Origin: Deltaproteobacteria bacterium
GTDB lineage: Bacteria; Desulfobacterota; UBA8473
Assembly (NCBI GenBank): GCA_030623035.1
Contig: JAUXFK010000150.1
Coordinates: 1 to 7,405, forward strand
Length of the DNA: 7,405 bases
Direction: 5' to 3'
In this document: piece by piece, positions 1-5,237 of the stretch
How positions within the stretch are numbered: position 1 is the first letter of the stretch
Layout of the letters: the number at the start of each line of letters is the position of its first letter
Position numbers and translations under genes: made by a program
The notes under the pieces: model-generated
Told to the model about the DNA's origin: nothing
What the model saw: the letters and a program-made list of their open reading frames with translations, nothing else
Database searches by the model: none

Positions 1-15
1 ATACGGATAAACACC

Positions 16-165
16 ATGAGAAAGATTCCCGCCGCCCTGAATGTACAGTTCGACGCTTTATTGGTCAAAAAGAAAATACCCCAAAGATTTCATAACCATT
101 ATTTAAAGTGGTTACGATACTATTTGGATTTCTGTCATACGTACGGGTTCAGTAAGGAAGGATAA
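16..165 (+). pseudogene. Tyrosine recombinase/integrase, N-terminal remnant
   Basis: An open frame of 49 codons starts at ATG 16 and stops at TAA 163-165. The translation begins MRKIPAALNVQFDALL and contains HNHYLKWLRYYLDFCHTYGF. To my recognition this matches the N-terminal SAM-like (core DNA-binding) domain of integron-type or phage-type tyrosine recombinases. Such enzymes are normally 300 to 450 residues and carry the catalytic R, HxxR and Y residues in the C-terminal half. None of that half is present here, so this cannot be an active recombinase. The stop falls where the first domain should continue, and no resumed homology is visible downstream in any frame. Its 3' end overlaps the oppositely oriented ISL3 transposase remnant. 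That suggests a rearrangement or insertion cut the gene. The recombinase assignment is from remembered family resemblance over a short stretch, so it is moderate. Confidence 0.55.
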
Positions 166-301
166 GGGGACGTTGTTCAATAACAGCAGAATAAGTCGAT
201 TTTTTGTATAAATCAAGTCTTTTTTTGCCGAGATCAAGCTCAATATTTTTAATGTACCAAGGCTCATTGATAGACAGGGCTGCTTCAAATATCTTGTTCA
301 T
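149..301 (-). pseudogene. ISL3-family transposase, N-terminal remnant
   Basis: On the minus strand an ATG at 301-299 opens a 50-codon frame ending at TGA (151-149). The first ~32 residues, starting MNKIFEAALSINEPWYIKNI and continuing through ELDLGKKRLDLY, resemble the start of ISL3 (IS204/IS1001/IS1165) transposases. In those the motif is followed by a DF-RG segment and a CPVCG zinc-binding segment. Here the resemblance stops at about base 206 and the remaining 18 residues look unrelated. The zinc finger and the DDE catalytic domain are missing, so the fragment is inactive. A good Shine-Dalgarno AGGAGG lies about nine bases ahead of the ATG, partly inside a hairpin (314-348). The remnant overlaps the 3' end of the recombinase fragment, so the breakpoint lies around 150-205. 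I did not find convincing IS terminal repeats. The family call rests on memory of short N-terminal similarity. Confidence 0.55.
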
Positions 302-313
302 TACTATGATTCC

Positions 314-348
314 TCCTCTGAAGTGTGTATTGAAATCTCTTCAGAGGA
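314..348. repeat. Perfect 10-bp inverted repeat (hairpin) at transposase ribosome site
   Basis: TCCTCTGAAG (314-323) and CTTCAGAGGA (339-348) are exact reverse complements separated by 15 bases. Read on the minus strand, the second arm overlaps the AGGAGG that precedes the transposase remnant at 301, so folding would partly hide that ribosome site. Hairpins that damp translation of transposase made from outside transcripts are known for several IS elements. That role here is an inference. No T-run follows on either strand, so it is not a typical terminator for the gene ending at 378. Confidence 0.55.
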
Positions 349-377
349 TATATTAACAGCTAAGATAGTTCTTGAAA

Positions 378-1073
378 TCATTTTTGTCTTTGACATAAGT
401 CAAAAAGAAAATTTTTTTCATTTTTTTTGCCGGTCCTTTTCCTCACCATGAGCCTATCCAGGCCGGTTCGGTTCAATACCTCCCCAAAACGCTCTCCCTC
501 GAGACAGTTCTCCTTATAATTATCAAGGCATCTCTCGAATAACTCCAGAGTGTCTTCCAATCCATAGATTCCAGGTAATTCCCTTCCCAGCTGGGGATGT
601 CGTCCCAGTTTTCCCCCTAGCAGAATACGATAGCCCTTTATATCTTCTTGAAGGGTTCCAGTTAGGCAAAAAGCCAGGCACTGGCCACAGGAGAAACACT
701 TGGTATAGTCTAGAACCGGCGTACCATTTTGAAAAGAGATGGCCCCCTCCCTGCAGACCTCCGCACATGCGCCACATTGAGTGCAGGCTTCATCTGAAAT
801 TTTGGGTCTCATTGCACCGATCAACCCCAGATCGACAATCTGGGGACGGGAACACGCATTCGGACAATCAGAGATAGAGACCCTAAACTCATGGTGCATC
901 TTCAAAGTGCCCTTGACCTTGTCCCTCAAGAATTCCTTCAGCTTTCTTCCAGAAAGCCGCTTTTCAATTTTCTGGGAGAGATCGTCCGAGGTAGCCACCC
1001 GATTGGGACATCCACTATGGCCAAAGCAGGTCTCTACATGGTACCCTTGGATCTCGTTTTCCATCCACTCCAT
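378..1073 (-). CDS. Sulfite-reductase-like 4Fe-4S protein (half-size, ferredoxin-containing)
   Basis: The 231-residue product begins near the iron-sulfur/sirohaem half of the nitrite/sulfite reductase fold. C16-x5-C22 (in ETCFGHSGCPN) and C70-x3-C74 (in SDCPNACSRP) form the signature that holds the 4Fe-4S cluster coupled to sirohaem. Two ferredoxin motifs follow: C97/C100/C103/C107 and C126/C129/C132/C136. The second lacks the usual proline after its last cysteine. GGKLGRHPQLG (about 152-162) is typical of the family. The preceding ferredoxin-half domain of full sulfite reductases is absent. In-frame extension is impossible, because the upstream frame hits a stop at 1146-1148 without another start. 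AAGGGA lies just ahead of ATG 1073, a weak ribosome site. The protein is cytoplasmic, with no signal peptide or membrane span. It may be a redox or electron-transfer protein rather than a true sulfite reductase, since sirohaem binding by half a fold is uncertain. The basic tail after ~210 looks unconserved. Confidence 0.83.
   Translation of the reverse strand: MEWMENEIQGYHVETCFGHSGCPNRVATSDDLSQKIEKRLSGRKLKEFLRDKVKGTLKMHHEFRVSISDCPNACSRPQIVDLGLIGAMRPKISDEACTQCGACAEVCREGAISFQNGTPVLDYTKCFSCGQCLAFCLTGTLQEDIKGYRILLGGKLGRHPQLGRELPGIYGLEDTLELFERCLDNYKENCLEGERFGEVLNRTGLDRLMVRKRTGKKNEKNFLFDLCQRQK
385..403 (+). repeat. 19-bp repeat, copy A (contains TTGAC-N4-GTCAA)
   Basis: TGTCTTTGACATAAGTCAA here matches the sequence at 1131-1149 in 18 of 19 positions. 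It includes the palindrome TTTGACATAAGTCAAA (389-404). This copy overlaps the last codons of the sulfite-reductase-like gene, encoding FDLCQRQK on the other strand. It lies about 85 bases upstream of the transposase remnant's ATG. It may be a regulatory site, or a duplication scar in which the gene's tail now reads through a former control region. Confidence 0.6.
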
Positions 1074-1107
1074 TTTTCCCTTTTCTTTTTCCGCTTTTTT
1101 GATATCC

Positions 1108-1149
1108 TCTATATCAGATGCTCTACCATATGTCTTTGACTTAAGTCAA
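1108..1149 (-). promoter_or_regulatory. FNR/CRP-type palindrome and candidate promoter of the sulfite-reductase-like gene
   Basis: A perfect 14-bp palindrome, TTGACTTAAGTCAA (1136-1149), has the TTGAC-N4-GTCAA architecture of FNR/CRP-superfamily sites (classic FNR: TTGAT-N4-ATCAA; HcpR-type regulators of sulfate reducers use related palindromes). On the minus strand a TATAGA hexamer (1113-1108) would place transcription near 1101. The palindrome centre, 1142.5, then falls about 41.5 bases upstream, the classical class II activator position. The leader would be about 28 bases. The palindrome and its spacing are seen directly. The regulator's identity and activation are inferred. Confidence 0.5.
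1131..1149 (+). repeat. 19-bp repeat, copy B (intergenic)
   Basis: TGTCTTTGACTTAAGTCAA in the divergent gap matches copy A at 385-403 with one mismatch (T for A at its eleventh base). The two copies are in the same orientation and bracket the sulfite-reductase-like gene. The shared part extends beyond the palindrome by five bases on the left, which is more than two unrelated binding sites would need to share. Confidence 0.6.
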
Positions 1150-1163
1150 TGTTCATATATTTT
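1136..1163 (+). promoter_or_regulatory. Candidate promoter for the CoA-transferase pair, overlapping the palindrome
   Basis: On the plus strand TTGACT (1136-1141) and TATTTT (1158-1163) are 16 bases apart, an acceptable sigma-70-like pair, giving a start near 1170. The -35 hexamer is the left half of the palindrome. A regulator bound there would therefore block this promoter while possibly activating the divergent gene. The -10 hexamer lies in an AT-rich run and alternatives exist, so this is tentative. Confidence 0.3.
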
Positions 1164-1192
1164 TTTTGTATTTTCTCCTGGTGTTTAGAAAA

Positions 1193-2410
1193 ATGAAACT
1201 TTCAGACAATAAAAACGGTCTTCTGTCAGGAATAAGAATACTGGATCTGGCAGACGAAAACGCGAGTTTTTGCTCTAAACTCCTGGCAGATATGGGGGCA
1301 TCTGTTATTAAGGTTGAAAGGCCAGGGGGTGACCCGTCACGAAGGCTTGGCCCATTTTTGAAGAGTTCGTCCCAGCCGGAAAGAAGTCTGTTTTTTGAGT
1401 ATAATAATTCAAATAAGCGTGGTATCACCCTCGATATAGAACAGAGCGCCGGCAGGGAAATCTTTTTAAGGCTCATTCGAAAAACGGATATCCTGGTTGT
1501 CACCTCATATCCGGGATACATGGAGGATCTGGACTTGGGTTTTGATGCCCTAAGTAAGATAAACCCCGGCCTTATTATGGTTTCAGTGACAGGTTTTGGT
1601 AAGAAAGGCCCCCGGAGCAGATACAAATCCTGTGATCTTGTCGCCTGTGCCTTTGGAGGGGCCATGCATGTCTCTGGCTCCCCCTCTTGTGCTCCTGTTA
1701 AACCCTTTGGTGAACAATCCTATTATGCAGCTTCTCTCTTTTCTGCAGTTGCGGTTCTGCTGGCTCTTCGAAGCAGAGCCCAGAGTGGAAAAGGACAAGA
1801 GATCGATATTTCATTGCAGGAGGCCGTTACTTCTACGTTAGACCATGTAATGGTTCGCTATTTTTTTGATCAGATAATCCCCAAAAGACAGGGAAATTTA
1901 CACTGGGATAATTCCTTTTGTATTCTGGCCTGCAAGGATGGTTATATTCTTTTGACCCTTTTCCAACAATGGGAGACGCTAATTGGGCTTTTGGATAATG
2001 AAAATATGGCGGATGATTTGGTGGAAGAGAGGTGGTATGATGAGGCCTATCGTCAAGAACACCTCGACCATGTGATCGAGGTCTTACAACGCTGGACTAT
2101 GACTCATACCAAATCCGAGCTTTTTGAACTGGGGCAGCTTATGCATTTTCCATGGGCCCCAATACAGTCTCCCGCGGAAGTCTTGAAAAGCCCTCAGCTT
2201 CAAGCACGCGGTTTTTTCATGGAGATGGATCATCATGGGGGTGACATGGCCGTTAAATATCCCGGTATGCCCTATAAGTTTAGTAATACCCCCTTTCATC
2301 AAAGGAAACGAGCCCCTCTGATTGGAGAGGACAACCTTTCAGTATATCAAAGAGAACTGGGGCTGTCCGATGATCAGATAGAGAGGCTATCTTCTTTAGA
2401 TGTCATTTAA
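1193..2410 (+). CDS. Class III (CaiB/BaiF) CoA-transferase homologue lacking the catalytic Asp
   Basis: The 405-residue product has family III CoA-transferase features throughout. GIRILDLADENASFCSKLLA and DMGASVIKVERPGGDP are at the N-terminus, NKRGITLDI is near 74-82, GKGQEIDISLQEAV near 199-212, and LIGEDN near 376. Family members move CoA between carboxylates through an aspartyl-CoA intermediate. The catalytic Asp normally sits in a GD or AD motif about 15 residues before the conserved AL..R segment (Asp169 in formyl-CoA transferase). Here the segment reads PFGEQSYYAASLFSAV, and ungapped alignment puts Tyr177 at the Asp position. The subunit is probably non-catalytic. The gene starts a pair, 11 bp ahead of an intact paralogue, which recalls the two-subunit BbsE/BbsF enzyme. 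I chose ATG 1193, since a TTG at 1166 would add nine hydrophobic residues unlike the family. No clear Shine-Dalgarno precedes it. Confidence 0.88.
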   Translation: MKLSDNKNGLLSGIRILDLADENASFCSKLLADMGASVIKVERPGGDPSRRLGPFLKSSSQPERSLFFEYNNSNKRGITLDIEQSAGREIFLRLIRKTDILVVTSYPGYMEDLDLGFDALSKINPGLIMVSVTGFGKKGPRSRYKSCDLVACAFGGAMHVSGSPSCAPVKPFGEQSYYAASLFSAVAVLLALRSRAQSGKGQEIDISLQEAVTSTLDHVMVRYFFDQIIPKRQGNLHWDNSFCILACKDGYILLTLFQQWETLIGLLDNENMADDLVEERWYDEAYRQEHLDHVIEVLQRWTMTHTKSELFELGQLMHFPWAPIQSPAEVLKSPQLQARGFFMEMDHHGGDMAVKYPGMPYKFSNTPFHQRKRAPLIGEDNLSVYQRELGLSDDQIERLSSLDVI

Positions 2411-2421
2411 CGGAATATTCG

Positions 2422-3609
2422 ATGGATAAAAGACCCCTAAAAGGACAGAGAGTCCTGGATTTTACATGGATGCTTGCCGGCCCCTATGCCACAAGGATCC
2501 TCGCCGATTCCGGTGCTGAAGTCATTAAAGTACAATGTAAAAAGATGGCAAAAGGCGCTGAGTCCAATCTGGGAGGCTACTTTAATACATGGAACCGAAA
2601 CAAGCGGGGCATTACCCTGGATATGAGCTATCCGGAAGCAAAGGAAATCGCTCTGAGGTTAGCAAAGATCAGCGATGTGGTCATCGAGAATTTTTCCCCG
2701 CGGGTGATGGCGAACTGGGGATTGGACTATAAGAAGCTGAGAGAGGTAAAACCGGACCTGATTGTGGTAAGTATGTCCGCAATGGGGCAAAGCGGCCCCT
2801 GGAAAAACTCTGTGGCACATGGGGCCACGATTCAGGCACTCTCAGGTATTACCTGGCTCAGCTCTTCCAGCAAAGATGCCCCTTCTGGGCCGGGTTATGC
2901 GTATGCAGACATTATTGCAGGTCTTTACGGCGCATTGGCCGTGCTGGCAGCTCTGGAATATCGGGACAGGTCAGGTCAGGGGCAATATATAGACATTTCA
3001 GAATATGAGACGATGTGCACGTTGATTGGGCCTGCCCTTATGGATGTATCGTTGAACCAGCATGAGATTTTACCTGAGGGCAACCGCGCGGATCATATAT
3101 CGGCTGCTCCATACGGGTGTTATAAGTGTCTAGGACAGGACAGGTGGTGCGTGATAGCAGTCTTCAATGAGACACAGTGGCAGACCCTCTGCCGTGTCAT
3201 GGATTCCCCCCTGTGGACCCAAGAGGAGAGGTTCTCTACCCTCTCAAAACGCCGGGACCACGCACAGGAATTAGATGAACTGCTTGAACAGTGGACAGGT
3301 ACCCACACTTCAGAAGGGATTGTACGGCTTCTTCAAGAAGCGGGGATACATGCAGGTATAGTCCAAAATGCCGAAGACCTTGCAGGGGATCCGCAGCTTA
3401 AAGCAAGGGACTACTTCGTAAGTATAGAACATCCAGTCCTCGGCATGACCACCTCCGACACATCCCCTGTTCACTTAAAAAGCGACGCGACTACCGGCTG
3501 GAAGACCTCGCCGCTTTTGGGCGAGGACAATCAGTACGTGTTCATGGACCTGCTGGGTATGAAAGAAGACGAGCTTTCCTCGTACGTTGAGAAGGGAATT
3601 ATAGGCTAG
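2422..3609 (+). CDS. Class III (CaiB/BaiF) CoA-transferase, catalytic Asp intact
   Basis: The 395-residue product is a full-length family III CoA-transferase (usual length 380-440). It shows LKGQRVLDFTWMLAGPYATR and ADSGAEVIKV at the N-terminus, NKRGITLDM at 60-68, and SGP at 124-126. YADIIAGLYGALAVLAALEY follows, with Asp163 at the catalytic position, then SGQGQYIDIS and a C-terminal LLGEDN. It should carry CoA transfer between a donor thioester and an organic acid in the cytoplasm. The start ATG lies 11 bp after the upstream stop. The ribosome site is weak (CGGAA), so translational coupling to the first gene is likely. The DFTW..AGP opening is shared, to my memory, with BbsF-type subunits, whose partner BbsE is a divergent paralogue. 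This pair may thus form one heteromeric enzyme. The substrate is unknown, and benzylsuccinate should not be assumed without the rest of a bbs cluster. Confidence 0.9.
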   Translation: MDKRPLKGQRVLDFTWMLAGPYATRILADSGAEVIKVQCKKMAKGAESNLGGYFNTWNRNKRGITLDMSYPEAKEIALRLAKISDVVIENFSPRVMANWGLDYKKLREVKPDLIVVSMSAMGQSGPWKNSVAHGATIQALSGITWLSSSSKDAPSGPGYAYADIIAGLYGALAVLAALEYRDRSGQGQYIDISEYETMCTLIGPALMDVSLNQHEILPEGNRADHISAAPYGCYKCLGQDRWCVIAVFNETQWQTLCRVMDSPLWTQEERFSTLSKRRDHAQELDELLEQWTGTHTSEGIVRLLQEAGIHAGIVQNAEDLAGDPQLKARDYFVSIEHPVLGMTTSDTSPVHLKSDATTGWKTSPLLGEDNQYVFMDLLGMKEDELSSYVEKGIIG

Positions 3610-3662
3610 ATTGTTTTTTGAGAAACAACCCCTTAAGCTCCAGCGATTAATTTATTTCTGGC

Positions 3663-3691
3663 TTGACACACATTCGGTTGTCTGGTATAAA
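3663..3691 (+). promoter_or_regulatory. Strong sigma-70-type promoter for the third CoA-transferase gene
   Basis: TTGACA (3663-3668) and TATAAA (3686-3691) are separated by exactly 17 bases, and TGG directly before the -10 makes it an extended -10 promoter. Transcription would start near 3698, leaving a leader of about 90 bases before ATG 3787. Its presence in a 177-bp gap implies that the third CoA-transferase gene is transcribed independently of the upstream pair. Confidence 0.75.
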
Positions 3692-3775
3692 ATTTTATTT
3701 AAAAGGAAATTATATATTTTTTCTCCCCTCAAAGGAGCATTCGCCCTTTTAAATGAGCGGGATAATAACCTTGAA

Positions 3776-3782
3776 AGGAGGT
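3776..3782 (+). promoter_or_regulatory. Strong Shine-Dalgarno site
   Basis: AGGAGGT ends five bases ahead of ATG 3787 and is nearly a perfect complement to the 16S rRNA tail. It fixes the start of the third CoA-transferase. It contrasts with the weak sites before the two genes upstream, suggesting a much higher translation rate for this gene. Confidence 0.8.
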
Positions 3783-3786
3783 AGAG

Positions 3787-5013
3787 ATGGCAATAAAAGG
3801 TCCTTTAACGGGGGTAAGGGTTTTGGATATGACGCAGGCGCATGCCGGCCCCTTTGGCTCTCAGATCCTGGGAGATATGGGGGCAGAGGTGATCAAGATT
3901 GAGTCCCCGGAAGGCGATATGATCAGGAAAGCACCCCCCTGGCACGACAATAACCCTGCCTTAAGCTACTATGCAATGGCTCTGGGCAGAAACAAAAGGT
4001 GTATCGTACTTGACATGTATACCAAGACCGGAAAAGAAGCGCTCTATGATCTGGTTAAAGTCTCGGATGTGGTCTTTGATAACTTCAGGGCTGGTTCTAT
4101 GGAAAGACTGGGAGCCGATTACGAGGCCCTGAAGAAGATCAACCCCAAAATCATCTCTTGTTCAATCAGTGGGTACGGCTCTTCCGGCCCCTACGCAAAT
4201 CAACCCTCTTTTGACGATATTGCACAGGGTATAAGCGGGATGGCCGGTCTCTGTGGTGAACCCGGTGGTAGACCAATGAGATCAGGTGGGGCAGTGGCCG
4301 ACATCTCTGCAGGGATATACGCCGCTTTTGGCATTGTAATAGCCCTTTATGAAAGGGAACATACTGGAAAGGGAAGAAAGGTAGAGGTCAACCTGATAGA
4401 TGCGACAATGTCTCTGCTTGCGAATCACTTCCAGAACTATTTTATCTCTGGAAAAGTGCCCCCGCCTCAAGGTTCCATACACCCGATACTTCCAACCCTT
4501 GGGTACTTCAAGACCAAAGACGGTTATGTAGCCATAGGTCCAAGCTGGCCAAGATTAGCCAGGGCAATAAACAGAGAAGATATGATCGAAGATCCCAGAT
4601 TCAGCGATATCCTTGCACAAATAATGAACCACGGTGCTTTTGTGAAAGAGCTGGAGGGCGCTCTTCAAGAGGCTGACAGCGAAGACTGGGTAGAGCTTTT
4701 GCGTGCCGAGGACATACCCTCCGGCCCTATAAACACCCTCGATAAAGTAGTGGAGGACCCTCAGGTAATCCATAATAAGACGGTTATCTCCATGGAACAT
4801 CCTGAATACGGGAAGGTAAGGGCGATTGCCTGCCCGATAAAGGTCATCGATGGCATTGAAGGAGAGAACACCCCTGCCGGACTCGTCGGAGAGCACACGG
4901 ATGAAGTGCTCAAAGAGGCACTGGGGTATTCTGATGAAAAAATAGCGAATCTCAAAAAAGAGCAGGAAGAGCATGCAGAAGAACTGGAGCCTCACCTGCA
5001 TAAACTCACATAA
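3787..5013 (+). CDS. Class III (CaiB/BaiF) CoA-transferase, formyl-CoA-transferase-like
   Basis: The 408-residue product is a complete family III CoA-transferase. LTGVRVLDMTQAHAGPFGSQ and DMGAEVIKIESPEGD are at the N-terminus, GRNKRCIVLDM at 67-77, and SGYGSSGPYANQPSFDDIAQ around 128-147. GGAVADISAGIYAAFGIVIA carries Asp172 at the catalytic position, and HTGKGRKVEVNLIDA follows. The C-terminal domain has PSGPINTLDKVVEDPQV and LVGEHT. The long QPSFDDIAQGISG segment and complete Asp motif place it with the formyl-CoA/succinyl-CoA-type enzymes rather than with the divergent first gene of this cluster. A glutamate- and lysine-rich tail (about 385-408) extends past the usual end. The gene has its own promoter and strong ribosome site, and is followed by a large hairpin. 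It likely activates an acid that feeds beta-oxidation. Neither acceptor nor donor can be told from sequence. Confidence 0.91.
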   Translation: MAIKGPLTGVRVLDMTQAHAGPFGSQILGDMGAEVIKIESPEGDMIRKAPPWHDNNPALSYYAMALGRNKRCIVLDMYTKTGKEALYDLVKVSDVVFDNFRAGSMERLGADYEALKKINPKIISCSISGYGSSGPYANQPSFDDIAQGISGMAGLCGEPGGRPMRSGGAVADISAGIYAAFGIVIALYEREHTGKGRKVEVNLIDATMSLLANHFQNYFISGKVPPPQGSIHPILPTLGYFKTKDGYVAIGPSWPRLARAINREDMIEDPRFSDILAQIMNHGAFVKELEGALQEADSEDWVELLRAEDIPSGPINTLDKVVEDPQVIHNKTVISMEHPEYGKVRAIACPIKVIDGIEGENTPAGLVGEHTDEVLKEALGYSDEKIANLKKEQEEHAEELEPHLHKLT

Positions 5014-5039
5014 AAGAACATTAAGTCAGTGTCCTTGTA

Positions 5040-5075
5040 TAAGGGGCTGTTGCCCATCTGGGCAACAGCCCCTTA
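5040..5075. terminator. 16-bp-stem hairpin between convergent genes
   Basis: TAAGGGGCTGTTGCCC (5040-5055) and GGGCAACAGCCCCTTA (5060-5075) pair perfectly around the four-base loop ATCT. It begins 26 bases after the third CoA-transferase's stop and lies between two convergent genes, so it can end transcription from both sides. No T-run follows on either strand, so it departs from the canonical intrinsic terminator and may act mainly as a 3'-end stabiliser or a rho-assisted stop. Confidence 0.7.
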
Positions 5076-5123
5076 CATGGAACCACTAGTGTCGTGTCAT
5101 CTATGTAATGTCGTAAAGATGAC

Positions 5124-5151
5124 CGTCATTCCCGCGGAAGCGGGAATCCAG
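5124..5151 (+). repeat. REP-like palindromic unit, left copy
   Basis: The unit contains ATTCCCGC-GGAA-GCGGGAAT (5128-5147), a perfect 8-bp stem with tetraloop, framed by CGTC and CCAG. It matches the right-hand unit in reverse complement at 24 of 28 positions. Sequences of the form CGTCATTCCCGC...GCGGGAATCC are widespread dispersed repeats in bacterial genomes and resemble Neisseria dRS3-type repeats (from memory). Confidence 0.75.
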
Positions 5152-5174
5152 AAGCGCCGAAGTAGCCAGAAATA

Positions 5175-5202
5175 CTGGATTCCCACCTTCGTGGGAATGA
5201 CG
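5175..5202 (-). repeat. REP-like palindromic unit, right copy (inverted)
   Basis: ATTCCCAC-CTTC-GTGGGAAT (5179-5198) is again a perfect 8-bp stem. The differences from the left unit fall in the hairpin's inner bases and keep pairing (GC replaced by AC with GT), which indicates compensatory change. The two units are separated by 23 bases and together can form one large cruciform, like a bacterial interspersed mosaic element. Confidence 0.75.
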
Positions 5203-5237
5203 AGCGCCTGATACGTTATTTCACGCATGACACGACA

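Noticed and set aside
781..1188. Plus-strand open frames opposite the sulfite-reductase-like gene.
   Set aside because: They are antisense to a gene with clear cysteine motifs, and their translations lack any recognisable domain.
3611..3628. A short stem, TTGTTT...AAACAA, after the second CoA-transferase as a terminator.
   Set aside because: The six-pair AT-rich stem has no following T-run and is too weak to call.
3753..3786. A possible leader peptide start (ATG 3753) ahead of the third CoA-transferase.
   Set aside because: The nearest AAAGGAG is 15 bases upstream, too far, and the frame overlaps the main gene out of phase with no regulatory residue pattern.
4555..5001. A 148-codon minus-strand frame opposite the third CoA-transferase.
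   Set aside because: The plus-strand frame has full family conservation and strong start signals, so this is a shadow frame.
5029..5211. A 60-codon plus-strand open frame downstream of the third CoA-transferase.
   Set aside because: It runs through the terminator hairpin and the MITE's palindromes, has no ribosome site, and its sequence (PAEAGIQ...WIPTFVGMT) is the well-known translation of these dispersed repeats.
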